From Lunularia cruciata (taxonomy: Eukaryota; Streptophyta; Marchantiopsida; Lunulariales; Lunulariaceae), in the NCBI GenBank assembly GCA_948567375.1, contig OX419756.1, positions 28,844,333-28,908,332 on the forward strand: 64,000 nucleotides of DNA. Direction: 5' to 3'. The notes below the pieces were generated by a model that was not told where the DNA came from, ran no database searches, and saw nothing but the letters and a program-made list of their open reading frames with translations. The first letter of the stretch is position 1; every line of letters starts with the position of its first letter. Positions 1-10,712 of this stretch are shown here, piece by piece. The translations under genes were made by a program, and so were the position numbers.

Positions 1-880
1 AAGAGGTAAAGGTGCAAAATCCTTGTATGGTTTTTGAAATCATTGCCTACGCTCAAAGAATAGCAAGGATGCTTGGAGGAGGTGAAGTGATAACACCAAT
101 GCAAAACTATCACGCTAAGACACACCATTTTGGTGGACCAGTTCTTATGAAGTTGGGCAACATTTGGTTTCAAGATCGAGGAGCAAGGCCTTTCCAAGGA
201 GAATGGGGATGAGTTGAAGAAAGGAGAGAAGGAGTCCCATGCGGAGAAGGGGCTTGAGCAAATCAATGATGATGTTACAATTGTGGCAAAATTGGGTACA
301 TAACCATCAATTGTCATGCTCGTCATCTTAGAGGCCCTCGGCCTCCATACAAGCAACCTTTAAAGCACATGGAGAGATGAATTAAAAAAGAGGATATGGA
401 AACCACATCGGAAAACAAAGATTATCTAGTAAATGTACCTCACAACCTTATTGGCTTGGTGAAGAAGAGTAAAAGCGGGAGAAAGAAGACGACAAGTGTG
501 TAAAGATGGAGGAAGATAAATGCATAATTAATTGTTGTAAATGGAATGCTAAAAGGCAATCCATTGAGAGTGTTGATAGACCCTAGGGCAACAAAGAATT
601 TCTTGTCTTGCTCTATTGCAATAAGGTTGGGAATGGAAAAAGAGAAAGATGAGAAGGACTAAGTAGAGTTACCTAATAGTCAGATAGAGAGGATTGAGTC
701 ATTACCTAGAAAGGTAATACTCTGGATAGGACGGTATCAAGAGGTAATTGAATGGCAAGTGATACCAATAGCTCATTATGATGCAAACTTAGGTATGTCA
801 TGGATGGAGCACTACAACTCCATGGTGGATTGGAGAAAGAAAGTAGTGAAAACTAGTCAATGGAAGATCTGTGGGGTTAA
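1..880 (+). pseudogene. Family A gag 3' end and protease, broken
   Basis: The first 210 bases encode a gag tail that matches the gag of the second family A copy at 38097-38909 (shared motif FQDRGARPFQ). A zinc knuckle follows near 270-310 and reads CYNCGKIGY...NC; the usual His of the CCHC box is Tyr here. Around 550-640 a protease segment contains NFLSCSIAIRLGM, also found in the second copy. Stops at about 211, 257 and elsewhere interrupt it. No function is expected. Confidence 0.75.
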
Positions 881-908
881 AAGAAGATCATAAAGGCAAG
901 AGCTGCCT

Positions 909-2465
909 TTGTATATCATAAAGACCACATTTATTGGTAAAGCAAATAGATGTTTCATAGGTTTAATAAAAGAAGTCCAGAGTGCCCAACACAATGGACA
1001 AATTCTTGAGAAATTGAAAGATATGGTCAATGAGTTCCAAGATGTCTTTTTAGATGAATTACTTATAAGTTTACCACCAAAAAGGAGAATAGATCATAAA
1101 ATTGAGATGCTTCTTAGGAAGACACCTCCTTGTAAGGCCTCATATCAACTATCACCTCATGAGTTGGAGGAGTATAAGGCTCAAATTGACAATATGTTGC
1201 AAAAGGGGTTTATCCACCCAACATATCACCATATGGGGCTCCTATATTGTTTGTGAAGAAGAAAGATGGCACAATGAGCATGTGCATTGACTACCGGAGA
1301 CTGAATCAACAAATGGTGAAGAATAAATATCCATTACTTTGTATGGATAACTTGTTTGATCAAATAAATGGGGCAAGATACTTCACCAAACTTGATTTGC
1401 AAAGCGGTTACAACCAAGTAAAAATTGCGGAAGAAGACATACACAAAATAGCCTTTTGAACAAAGTATGGTCACTTTAAGTACTTGGTGATGCCGTTTGG
1501 CCTCACCAACGCTCCAATCACTTTCATGAGTTTGATGAATGATATATTTTTTTTGTAATTGGATTAATCTGTTATCATTTTCCTTGATGACATCTTAGTC
1601 TACAATACAACATTGATAGGGCACAAGTAACATCTACAAGAAGTCCTCTAGATTCTATGACAAAATCAATTGTATGCTAAAATCTCAAAGTGTTAGTTTG
1701 GCAAATCTGAAGTTGACTATTTAGGGCATAGAATAAGTGCAAAAGGTATCCAAGTGTTAACAGATAAAATAGAAGTCATTAAAAAATAGAGTGCTCTATA
1801 AGATCAGACTCAACTCAAGAGTTTCTTGGGATTGATAGGATTTTATTGTTGATTTATCAAGGACTTCTCCAAGATTGCATAACCTCTAATAGCATTATTG
1901 GGCAAGGGAAAGAAGTGGATATGGGGAACCACACAAGAATTGGCCTTTTAGTAGTTGAAAGATGTATTACTACATGCACCAATCTTGAAATGGTATGACC
2001 CAAAATGTCCAATCAAGATGGCTACAGATGCATTAGGTGTAGCAATAGGAGTTGTCCTACAACAAGAATGGCAGGATGGATGGCACTCAATTGCATATTT
2101 TTCTTGTAAGTTGTTATCAGCATAATGTAATTATCACACCACCAAATGAGAAGAGCTGGCCATTGCCTTGCTACCAAGCATTGGAAGCACTATTTGGGTG
2201 AGAAGGCATTTGTGGTAGAGACGGACCACAAACCTCTACTTTACCTCAAGACATAAAAAGAACTTTCTTGTTGACAGATTTGGTGGGCAGAGTGGAGACA
2301 ACAATTCAACATGACAGATATATGGAAGGCAAGAAGCAACTTGCAGATGCATTCACCCAAATGCTGATGGCAAATAATTTGGTGGTGGAAGTCAAGATGA
2401 ACCTTGAATTTTGGCCCAAGATTCTTGCTATTACAAAAACTGATCCATAGATTGTAGGTGCTCAA
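909..2465 (+). pseudogene. Family A reverse transcriptase and RNase H, broken
   Basis: From 909 the frame gives the pre-RT segment with KTPPCKASYQLSPHELEEYK, then [20 protein letters not shown] at 1247-1310, then [27 protein letters not shown] and a degraded DD box near 1580-1600. These are RT blocks. The RNase H region from about 1950 has LKWYDPK...ATDALGVAIG and a D-H-K-P-L-like segment near 2220-2250. There are stops at 1459, 1556 and more. It matches the second copy at 37364-37573 and 33590-33800 on the minus strand. Confidence 0.8.
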
Positions 2466-2519
2466 TCATCCAAAGACATCACAAGCACCCAAGGACTCAC
2501 TTTTCATGATGGCAGGTTA

Positions 2520-3253
2520 TGGATCCTAGATGACACGGATCTAAGAACCACCATCCTAGCAAAATGTCATGATTTTTCCATTATAGGTCACATTGGAGTT
2601 GACAAGACCTTGGATGTAGTCAAAGGCCATTACTATTGGCCCAAGATGAGCAACAATGTGATGGAATATGTTTGGAGCTACCTACTTTGTCAGCAAAATA
2701 AGGCTTTTAATCAAGCTCCCATAGGACTCCTCCAACCTCTCCCCCCTCCTACACAACATTGGGAACAAGTAAGCATGGATCTGGTTTGTGAATTGCCCAA
2801 GACCACCTTTGGGTTTGACTCCCTTGTAGTCTTTGTTGACCAACTCAACAAAATGATTCATGTGTGTCCTACCACCAAGGATGTGAATGCCCCACAACCA
2901 ACACAATTGTACTTAGATGAGTCTTTTCCCATCATGTTTTGTCTCAAGTGCTCATCATAGATAGACGCACTCAATTAACTAGTTTTTTTTTGGAGAACAC
3001 TCTTCAAAACCAAATTGGCCATGTCCACAACTTACCATCCATAGACCGATGGGCAAATAGAGAGGAAAAATTACACTATTGAGGATATGCTTGGGAGCTT
3101 TACTTTGGATAAGCAAGAGAGTTAGGACACCTTACTCCCATTGGTGGAATTTGCTTACAACAATTCAGAGGAGGCCTCTAGATAAGTCACACTATTCTTC
3201 CTCATGTATTGAGAGCATCCTTTCATACCTTCAAGCTTGATGAAGGTCCATCC
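2520..3253 (+). pseudogene. Family A integrase core, broken
   Basis: The frame at 2610-2960 reads DVVKGHYYWPKM then a C-x2-C pair in SYLLCQQNKA, which is the C half of the HHCC zinc-binding domain of a gypsy integrase. SMDLVCELPKTTFGFDSLVVFVDQ follows and contains the first Asp of the DDE core. Stretches with TYHPQTDGQIE-like content occur near 3030-3065 but are degraded (the segment reads YHP*TDGQIER). The coding sequence is cut at 3253 by a family B solo LTR and resumes at 3938. Confidence 0.75.
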
Positions 3254-3937
3254 TATGAGCCGGCCTATCTCTCACTCAGGATGAACCTTTGATGGCTATT
3301 ATGGTAGTGCAACATGGACTAAGAAGGCAAAGAACCCCAACTCCATCATACTCTTCCAAGTCTAACACTCCAAGACTCAAGACATTGCTCACTAGAGATT
3401 TCAATGAGAGAGATATAGTTGCAAATGAAAGGATGTTGAGTATCTACTCATCCCAAGTTTATATATTTGTGAGATAGTTATGCACTAAAGTTTCTATTTA
3501 CCATAGTAACTTACGTTACTAGGCTAAAAGTCAAGTAAAGTCAAAATAATATAAAGGAATATTCATGCACATGGGCAATTCCACTAACCATGTGATCTTA
3601 TCTTGACCCAACCACTAAGTCAAAGATTCCTTGGGCTATCCTTAGACTATAGAAGAATCCAAAACAAAAGGCTTGTGGGCCCAAGAGTTCTCAACTCTTT
3701 CCTCAAAGCCAAACACCTAGGAATAATACCAAGTCAACACAAAAGAATCCAAAACAATGGTGCTCATCTTTTCCACTTCCTCTAAAGTAAGGTCCCCACT
3801 ATCTTAGCTATGACCAACTTTAGCTAATCATGACTAATGTAGAACCATCCTTTATCTATATAAGTAATATCTCTCAAGTACTTGTAATACCAAGCTAAAT
3901 ATCACAACACCACACACATGCACAAATGGGTGTTACA
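3254..3937 (-). mobile_element. Solo LTR of family B inserted in family A integrase
   Basis: In plus orientation it begins TATGAGCCGGCC and ends GGTGTTACA, matching the family B LTRs at 9972 and 17087 over its length of 684 bp. It lies in the family A integrase. The flanks ATCC (3250-3253) and ATCT (3938-3941) look like a 4-bp target duplication with one later change. No internal family B sequence is present, so this is the product of LTR-LTR recombination. Sense orientation is minus. Confidence 0.85.
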
Positions 3938-4054
3938 ATCTGGTGGCTATCAAGGTTGACGTTGTCAACACTTTTGTTTTTAGAATCCAACAAGGTGTGG
4001 AGAATGCTAAGCACAAGTTATAGATTGCTCAAAATTGGCAGAAGTAGTTTGTAG

Positions 4055-4522
4055 ATGCACACTGTGGAGTTCAATGTGGGAGATCAAGTTTGTTTGTCAA
4101 CCACCAACCTCAAGTTACTTGGTCCTCATAAGCCTGGACCTTGTTTCATTGGACCTTTCTACATCCTTTGTTGCATCGATATTGTGGCTTATCACCTCAA
4201 GCTACCGCCACATATGAAGATCCACCCAATGTTTCATGTTTCCTTATTATGCCAATATGCTCCTTGGCCATCCCACTTCTCTTCCATCCAAGAAAGTCAA
4301 CCTTGTCTAGCACTTGTTGATGAGGTCGAGGAGTATGAGGTCAAATGCATTCTCCAAAATTGTATTTGTGGTACTTGCCATCCGCGTGTAGAATATCTAG
4401 TCCATTGGAAAGGGTACCCACTATATGAGGCAATATGGGAGCCAATAGCTAACTTGACAAATGCACCAGTGTTAGTTCAATCTTTTGAGCAACAACTTTG
4501 CAACAAGGACGTTGCATTTTAA
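4055..4522 (+). pseudogene. Family A integrase C-terminus with chromodomain (155-codon open frame)
   Basis: The open frame of 155 codons covers the end of integrase (FNVGDQVCLSTTNL...LGPHKPGPCFIGPF, the GPY/F-type module) and a terminal chromodomain at about residues 98-150, with VEYLVHWKGYPLYEAIWEP. The aromatic residues YLVHWKGY and the W in ATWEP-like IWEP are the hallmark of chromoviral chromodomains, which bind modified histone tails and steer integration. This is the longest intact piece of this copy. It has no start of its own and is the end of a broken polyprotein. Confidence 0.82.
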
Positions 4523-4534
4523 AAGGGGGAGGTT
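4520..4534 (+). promoter_or_regulatory. Polypurine tract of family A copy
   Basis: AAAAGGGGGAGG lies immediately before the LTR start TGTAATAC, directly after the stop codon of the chromodomain frame. A purine run abutting the 3' LTR is the primer for plus-strand DNA synthesis. Confidence 0.75.
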
Positions 4535-4873
4535 TGTAATACAAGTAGCTAGACATATTATTTGGAGGTGAAACTTGGCTTGGTAACATCTAGAAGGATA
4601 TTATGTATAATGGTCTAGGAATATCAAACAAAGGTGTCACAAAAAGAGAACTTCTACTAATGGGGCAGAAGCCAAAATAGCTTGACAAATTTAGAGCCAA
4701 TTTTGGAGCCCTAAATAGATGAATTAGGCCTCAAAAATGGGAAGATTCTCCCCTTAGGTATAAGGTTTGGCTTCTCCCTCCTATGATTCATCTCATCAGA
4801 GTATTGAGTGTGAAACTTGCATTTTCTCTCTTGTATATCTCTTAGAGAGTTCTCTTGTCCTCAAAGTATTATA
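4535..4873 (+). repeat. 3' LTR of family A copy, internally deleted
   Basis: It starts TGTAATACAAG and ends AAAGTATTATA. Segments such as GGTAACATCTAGAAGGAT and the CAAAATAGCTTG region match the family A solo LTRs. At 339 bp it is less than half the length of the solo LTRs at 5728, 7792 and 39789 (729-743 bp), because the middle, including the segment ending in the TATATAATAAAG box, is missing. The next base begins family B pol sequence. Confidence 0.78.
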
Positions 4874-5727
4874 GAGGAGCACCAAATAGAGGTGGAATCA
4901 CATGCAAGACCAATTTGCCAAAAGCAACATTGCATTAGCCCACCAAGAGTTTTGGTTATGAAGGAGGAGATTGATAAGCTCAAGGAAGTTGAGTTTAATT
5001 TTGAGGTGGAGAATTCAAAATGGGTATCTCCAATTGTGATTGAAGAAGAATGACAAGCTTTGGGTTTGTGTTAATTCTAAAAAGTTCAATGTTGTTACTA
5101 AGAAGGACTTCTATCCCTTGCCATTCATTGATGAGATCTTGGAAGAAGTTGTGGGCCATGAGAGGTATAGTTTTGGAGATGATTATAGTGGTTACAACCA
5201 AATCAAGATTGCACCAAAGCATCAACAACATTTACCACACCTTGGGGAACCTATGCTTTCAAGATCATGTCTTTTGGGCTTTGTAATGCTCTAGTCACAT
5301 TTCAATGGTTTTGAATAAGGTGTTTGAACTTTTCATTGGGAAATTTATGAGAGATTTCATTGATGACTTTTGTGTCTATGGGAGCAAGGAGGAGCATTTA
5401 GAGCACATGATCAAAGTTTTGCAATGCTTGGATGAAGCAAATGCATCACTCAACTCAGAAAAGTGCATTTTTGGTTATGAAAAAAGTCTTCTTTTGGGGT
5501 ATATCATTTCTAAGGATGATGTTGCAATGGATAAGGAAAATCTTAGAGCTTCCATTTTCTTCAAGCTTGACAAAGTTATGCCAATTCTTGGGGATGCTTG
5601 GGTATTATAGGAGATTCATCTTTTCATTTTCCAACAAGGCTTATGCATTGATCATTACATGAAAAAAGGTGTGGAATGCATAGTAATTTTGGATGACAAG
5701 ACGGCTCTCAAAGCTTTTGAGGAGCTC
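4874..5727 (+). pseudogene. Family B reverse transcriptase, broken (E2)
   Basis: Reads EEHQIEVESHARPICQKQH, then KLWVCVNSKKFNVVTKKDFY, YSFGDDYSGYNQIKIAP and FMRDFIDDFCVYGSKEEH, which contains the IDD form of the RT catalytic box. The same motifs occur in the copies at 12237-13526 and 24141-24760. Frames break near 5050, 5225, 5300, 5530 and 5660. The sequence is cut after AFEEL by a solo LTR and continues with KQSLVIAPILAK at 6457. Confidence 0.8.
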
Positions 5728-6456
5728 TATAATACTGCAAGGACAAGAGAGAAAACACAAATTTCACACTCAAGCATCCGATGCCCCAAAGAAGCACCTT
5801 CTCTTTATTATATAGACAAAGAGGATCTCGTCCGAGGAAGCTCCACCATAGGATTAGGCACATAGATAGGTGACATGTTAGCAAGCTCCACACTTGGATT
5901 ACTTACTTGGATGGGTGACATGTTGGTCTTGGTCTTATCTAGTTGGTAAAAAAAGCTTTGATCAAAGGGAATCTTTTAGGGAATCTTCTTGTAGGAATCT
6001 CAACATCACGTGGATGAGGTACCATTGGAAAGCTCTTGACAAGACAAAGCAAGGAGGAGGGAAGGCCAACCTTTCCCTCATTTGGGGGGGGGGGGGAATC
6101 TACTCATTTTTTAGGCCTAATTCATCCATTTAGGCCTCCAAAATTGCCTTCAAAGATTTCAGGCATATTTTGGTTCCTACTCTATTAGTAGAAGTCCTGT
6201 TTTGGTGATACCTCTTTCTATCTATTTATTCCATCATATGTAACATCCTTCTACATGTCGTTGAACCAATTCTCACCTTTAGATCATATGTCTAGCTATT
6301 GGTTCTAAAGTTTTCACGTCTATTTTGGTTTTTGCCCTATTAGTAGAAGTACTCTTTTGATGATACTTCTATCTGATCTATTTTGTATAACATCATTCTA
6401 TTTATTACCAAACCTAATTTCACATCTAGATCATATGGCTAGCTCTTGGTATTACA
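5728..6456 (-). mobile_element. Solo LTR of family A with 5-bp target duplication
   Basis: Plus-strand ends are TATAATACT and GGTATTACA. The exact 5-bp repeat AGCTC flanks it (5723-5727 and 6457-6461), and removing the LTR plus one repeat restores the RNase H coding sequence of the surrounding family B element. There is a G homopolymer of about 13 at 6086. Sense orientation is minus, opposite to the host element. Confidence 0.9.
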
Positions 6457-7791
6457 AGCTCAAGCAATCCCTTGTTATAGCTCCAATTCTTGCTAAGCTT
6501 GATTGGAGTAAGCCTTTCATCCTTTAGTTTGATGCTTCCAATGTAGCTATAGGATGCACTCTTATTCAATTAGACCAAGATGTGCATATCATCCAATAGC
6601 TTATGCTAGTAGATAGATGGTCTCAATAGAGAAGAACTATTCAATCATAAAAAAGAAGGATTGGCAGTGATTTTTGGTCTCAAGAAGTTTTACATTACTT
6701 GTTTGGAAGGAAGGCTACCATTTTCATGGATCATAAAGCTTTGAATTACATCTTCAACAAGCCAAATATGGAAGGGAGATTAACAAGGTGGATAATACTC
6801 TTGTCTGAGTATGATTACATCATTGAAGATAGGCCAAGAAAGAAATATGCAAATGTTGATTTATTATCAAAGGCCTATGATCATGATCATGATGAGGTAG
6901 TGAATGATTCCTTCTTGGATGAGGAGCTCATGAAAATCTCAATCACTCAAGAGGTTCAATGGATTACAAGGAGATTGTGGATTTTGTTACAAGAGGTAAC
7001 TATTTGGATGAGATGCATGCTATGGAGAAGAAGGCACTTGCAACAAGATTTAGATCTTATACAATGGTCAAGAATATTCTTTTTCATCAAGGAGTAGATT
7101 GTCTACTTTGAAGAGTAGTGGGTAAGGAAGAGTCTATCTTATTCATGAAAGAGTTTCCTGATGGTTTGGTATGTGGGGATCACTTTGCAAGAAAAGTAAT
7201 TGCTTTCAAGATTTTAGATGCAGGTTACCATTGGAGGTGAATTTTCAAGGATTGTCTTGATTATTGAAAAACTTGTAATGTTTGTCAAGCTTTAGCTAGG
7301 AAGTCTACCTCTACTCCACTTCTTAGATAAATTCCATTGCTAGGATCTTTTGAGAAGTGGAGAATTGACTTTGTAGGTCCTCTCAATAGAACCCCAAGGA
7401 ACAATTGGTACATTGTAGTAGTTATTGATTACCTTACCAAGTGGGTTTAGGCTAAACCATTGAGAGATAAGAATGAAGATGAAGTTGGTAGATTTTTTAT
7501 GAACGCATCATCACTCCATAGAGGAGGAGATTTTATAGGAAGTATCACTATAGCCATGCTATGATATTTCTCTATCACACATAGAGTGACTACCTCCTAT
7601 AAGCCAAACTCCAAGAGAGAACCAATCAAACTTTGTGCATGCTATTGGCCAAAGATTAAAAAAAATGGAGGGGGCAAAATATCATTAAGACAAGAAAATT
7701 CATGCAGTTTTATGGGAGTATAGGATAACCATGAAGACATTCAATGGATATTTTCCATTTCAATTGGTATATGGCATTGAGTCTACTTTAC
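6457..7791 (+). pseudogene. Family B RNase H and integrase, broken (E2)
   Basis: RNase H motifs FDASNVAIGCTL-like and FMDHKALNYIFNKPNMEGRL appear at 6520-6780. A spacer rich in acidic residues follows, then the integrase zinc module (FPDGLVCGDHFARKVIAFKI and CNVCQA) and the core motif IDFVGPLNRTPRNNWYIVVV near 7365-7430. Frames are broken at about 6590, 6950, 7110 and 7230. A piece is missing between 7510 and 7530 relative to the other copies. It is cut at 7791 by a solo LTR. Confidence 0.8.
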
Positions 7792-8524
7792 TGTAATACC
7801 AAGGGTTAGCCATATGATCTAGATGTGAAATTCGGTTTGGTAACTTCTAGAATGATGTTATACATGATGTTCAAGATAGATCAGATAGAAGTATCACCAA
7901 AAGAGTACTTCTACTTATAGAGCAGAAACCAAAATAGACTTGAGAACCTTAGAACCAATAGCTAAACATATGATTTAAAGGTGAGAATTGGTTTGGTAAC
8001 ATCTGGAAGGATGTTACACATGATGGACTAAGCAGATCAGAAAGAGGTATCACCAAAAGGGGACTTCTACTAATAGAGTAGGAACTGAAATATGCTTGAA
8101 ATCTTTGAAGGCAATTTCGGAGGCCTAAATAGATAAATTAGGCCTTGAAAATGTGCAGATTCCCCCCAACAAAGAAAAGGCTGGCCTTCCCTCCCCCTTG
8201 CTTTGTCTCATCGAGAGCTTTCCAATGGTACCTTACTTGATTCTGAGATTCCTACAGGAAGATTCCCTAAAAGATTCCCTCCAGTCAAAGCTTGTTTGAC
8301 CAACCAGATAGGACCTAGACCAGACAGGTCACCCATCCAAGTAAGTAATCCAAGGGTGGAGCTTGCTGACATGTCACCTATCTGTGTCCCTAATCCTATG
8401 GTGGAGCTTCCTTGGAGGAGATCCTCTTTGTCTATATAATAAAGAGAAGGTGCTCTCTTGGGGCATCGAATGTTTGAGTGTGCAATCTATGTTTTCTCTC
8501 TTCTCTTCTCCTCGGAGTATTAAA
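7792..8524 (+). mobile_element. Solo LTR of family A, sense orientation
   Basis: Begins TGTAATACCAAGGG and ends GGAGTATTAAA (733 bp). The 5-bp repeat TTTAC flanks it at 7787-7791 and 8525-8529; deleting LTR and one repeat rejoins the integrase reading TLP-I-HFD of family B. It holds a likely promoter, TATATAATAAAG, at about 8433-8444. Confidence 0.88.
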
Positions 8525-8935
8525 TTTACCTATTCACTTTGATTTTTCTACTTTTCAAAGCATTCATAAGAAATTGAAGAAGGCATAAGGAGGTGAAGCA
8601 AAGAAGTCAAAGGAAGGAACAGCTCATGGAATTGGAAGATGCAAGAGCAATTGCTATGGTTTGAGTGGAGCAAGCCTAATGGAAACAAAAGGAGAGCTAT
8701 GACAAGAGGTAAGGCAAGAAAAAGGTGCAGCCTTTCAAGGAAGGTGATTAGGTTATGTTGTTTAATTCCATTTGGTGCAAGAGAGTGCAAAAGAAGTTTT
8801 TTCCTAAGTTTTTTGGACCTTTCTTAGTGGAGAAGGTATTACACTTATGATCTCAAGGAGTTGGGAGGAAGATACTTTGATAAGATTAACCATGATAAGT
8901 TGAAGTTGTACGATAGAAGGTAAAGGGACCTACTC
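8525..8935 (+). pseudogene. Family B integrase C-terminus, broken (E2)
   Basis: Encodes the basic tail ending in a GPF-type module: QLMELEDARAIAMV, then KKFFPKFFGPFLVEK, then YTYDLKELGGRYFDKINHDK. It matches the last 130 codons of the pol frame at 10713-12233. Short frameshifts are present. The expected polypurine tract GAGGGTAAA and LTR that follow in the other copies are replaced from 8961 by unrelated minus-strand E0 sequence. Confidence 0.78.
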
Positions 8936-8960
8936 CAAAGACAAAGTGAAATCTTAGTCC

Positions 8961-9967
8961 AAAATTGTAAATTGTAAGTTCCGCTAAGGTCTCCTTAGAA
9001 AAGGAATGAGCGATACTCTTCACCTGCCTCAACCTTGGCTCTTCTCTAGTCCTATGTAGCAAATCCAATGCATCTAATGGCAACGGAAAAGCAACAAGAT
9101 GAACCTTTTTGTCCGTTGTTTTGTACTTGGTATTGCACTCCACTTCATGAACCAATTCTAAAAGTGGACCATAAAGCCCTTTCCCTATCTCAATAAAAAA
9201 TTCTCCTTTCTCCATTGCACTGATCACTTCTTGGACTGCTCTACCTTCTCCCCAATCTTCCAACACTCCAATGATAACCTCACCATCATCCATCTCTCTC
9301 GCTGTTTTCAGAACTCTCTCTTTCTTTCTTATTCTTTTCTGCAAAATTCTCAATGTGCTCTCTATGTGCGCAAAGCAAACGGTCCTATCTCTTTGGACTC
9401 CAACATAAGTTCTATCAAAACAGCCCCGTTTGCTGATTTCCTACGGTGGAATATTGTATATGGCACCTTGTTCTTCCACCTTCCCTACCAAGGCACCTAG
9501 TGGAAACTCCACCTTCCAATAGGCTTTTCTCAACTCTCTCTTGTTCCTATTGCTGCCCGGCAAAAGTAGGGAACTGCACTGTTCGGGCCGCGTTCTAACT
9601 CCTAACCTTTGCCACGTGAGTCCCATCATTCAAGACTTTGCTCTCCATCCTAAAATGAGTGATAAAGGGTTGTCTTAGTATGACTAGGTAGGGCAAATTA
9701 TCATGTATAAACATGTTGATCGATTCTACTACATTCCCTATCTTGATCTTGACATCAAGACAAGCCTCACACAATGCATTCTTGGTTCTATTTACTAAAT
9801 TTACCTTCCTATTGATGTTGCGGTCCACCTTCTAGTGACCTTCTTTGTAGACAGCCTTTGACATGAGGTTGACTTCCAACCTTGAGTCAATCAATGCTCT
9901 CATCGGTGCTTCACACCTTGCATCTCAATCTTGAACTCGCTGCAGCTCCTCGCCCAAAAGGAATCTT
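8961..9967 (-). pseudogene. E0 retroelement: protease and pre-RT region, broken
   Basis: On the minus strand, 9829-9595 encodes a retroviral-type aspartic protease half with YLVILRQPFITHFRMESKVL. Upstream, at about 9900-9860, lies LIDSRLEVNLMSKAVYKEGH, where the usual DSGSEVN active-site motif is degraded to DSRLEVN. Downstream, 9353-8886 encodes KKVHLVAFPLPLD...SIAHSFSKETLAEL, resembling the linker before RT in gypsy elements with a DUF4100-type gag. The RT itself is missing because the element is truncated at 8960. It belongs with 17784-20457; family B element E1 sits between. Confidence 0.72.
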
Positions 9968-9971
9968 GCAC
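9968..9971. repeat. 4-bp target duplication of E1 (left)
   Basis: GCAC here and GCAC at 17780-17783 flank the E1 element. Removing E1 and one copy restores E0 protease coding sequence across the junction, which supports both the boundary and the 4-bp size. Confidence 0.8.
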
Positions 9972-10664
9972 TGTGAGTCGGCCTGTCTCTCACTCAGGAT
10001 GAACCTCTGATGGCTATTATGGTAGCGCACCATGGACTAAGAAGGCAAGGAACCCAAACTCCATCATACTCCTCCAAGGCTAACACTCCAAGACTCAAGA
10101 CATTGCTCACTAGAGAACTCAATGAGAGAGAGATAGTTGCAAATGAAAAGGATGATGAGTACCTCCTCACCCCTTGTTTATATACTTGTGAAATAGTTAC
10201 GTACCAAAGTTACTAATTACCGTAGTAACTCAAGTTACTAGACTAAAAGTCAAGTAAAGTGAAAAAGTAGAAAGGAATATCCATTCACATGGGCATAATC
10301 CCCTAAGCATGTGGTCTTATCTTGACCCAACCACTAAGTCAAGGATTCTTTCACATGGGCTATCCTTGGACTAAAGAAGAATCCAAAACAAAAAGGCTTG
10401 CGGGCCTAAGAGTTCTCAACTCTTTCCTCAAAGCCAAACACCTAGGAATAATACCAAGTCAACACACTAAAATCCAAAAAAGTGGTGCTCATCTTTTCTA
10501 CTTCCTCTAAAGTAAAGTCCCCTCTATCTTAGCTATGACTAACTTTAGCTAACCATGACTAATATACAACCATCCTTTATCTCTATATAAATAATATCTC
10601 TTAAGTACTTGTAATACCAAGCTAAATATCACAATACTACACACATGCACAAATGGGTGTTACA
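9972..10664 (-). repeat. 3' LTR of E1
   Basis: Plus-strand ends are TGTGAGTCGG and GGTGTTACA, so the sense strand reads TGTAACACC...CTCACA with TG/CA termini. It carries GTATATAAACAAG in the sense strand, a plausible TATA box shared by all family B LTRs. It is nearly identical to 17087-17779. Confidence 0.92.
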
Positions 10665-10681
10665 TTTACCCTCGGACTAAG
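10665..10681 (-). promoter_or_regulatory. Polypurine tract of E1
   Basis: On the minus strand CCGAGGGTAAA abuts the LTR terminus TGTAACACC. The E3 copy has ATGGGGTAAA in the same place. It is a short G/A-rich primer, less pure than in family A. Confidence 0.6.
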
Positions 10682-10712
10682 TTTTCACTTTGTCGTCAAA
10701 GTGAAGGTCTCT

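Larger units (their letters stand above)
1..4873 (+). mobile_element. Family A chromovirus (Ty3/gypsy), degenerate, 5' end outside window
   Basis: Reading left to right the plus strand carries gag zinc knuckle, protease, reverse transcriptase, RNase H, integrase and a C-terminal chromodomain, then a polypurine tract and a 3' LTR. That order defines a chromodomain-bearing Ty3/gypsy element. Many stops and frameshifts break all frames, so it is dead. It is interrupted by a family B solo LTR at 3254-3937. Its 3' LTR ends exactly where family B pol sequence resumes at 4874, so this element was inserted into the family B element that continues to 8960. The 5' LTR and most of gag lie left of the window. 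Confidence 0.88.
4874..8960 (+). mobile_element. Family B gypsy element E2, 3' two thirds of pol, degenerate
   Basis: Plus-strand pol of family B, interrupted by two family A solo LTRs. It starts in mid-pol at 4874 where the family A element was inserted. It runs through RT (4874-5727), RNase H and integrase (6457-7791) and the integrase C-terminus (8525-8935), and stops at 8960 just before the expected polypurine tract and 3' LTR, both absent. Protein similarity to the minus-strand copies at 10713-13526 and 22119-24760 is obvious throughout. Numerous stops and indels are present. Confidence 0.88.
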
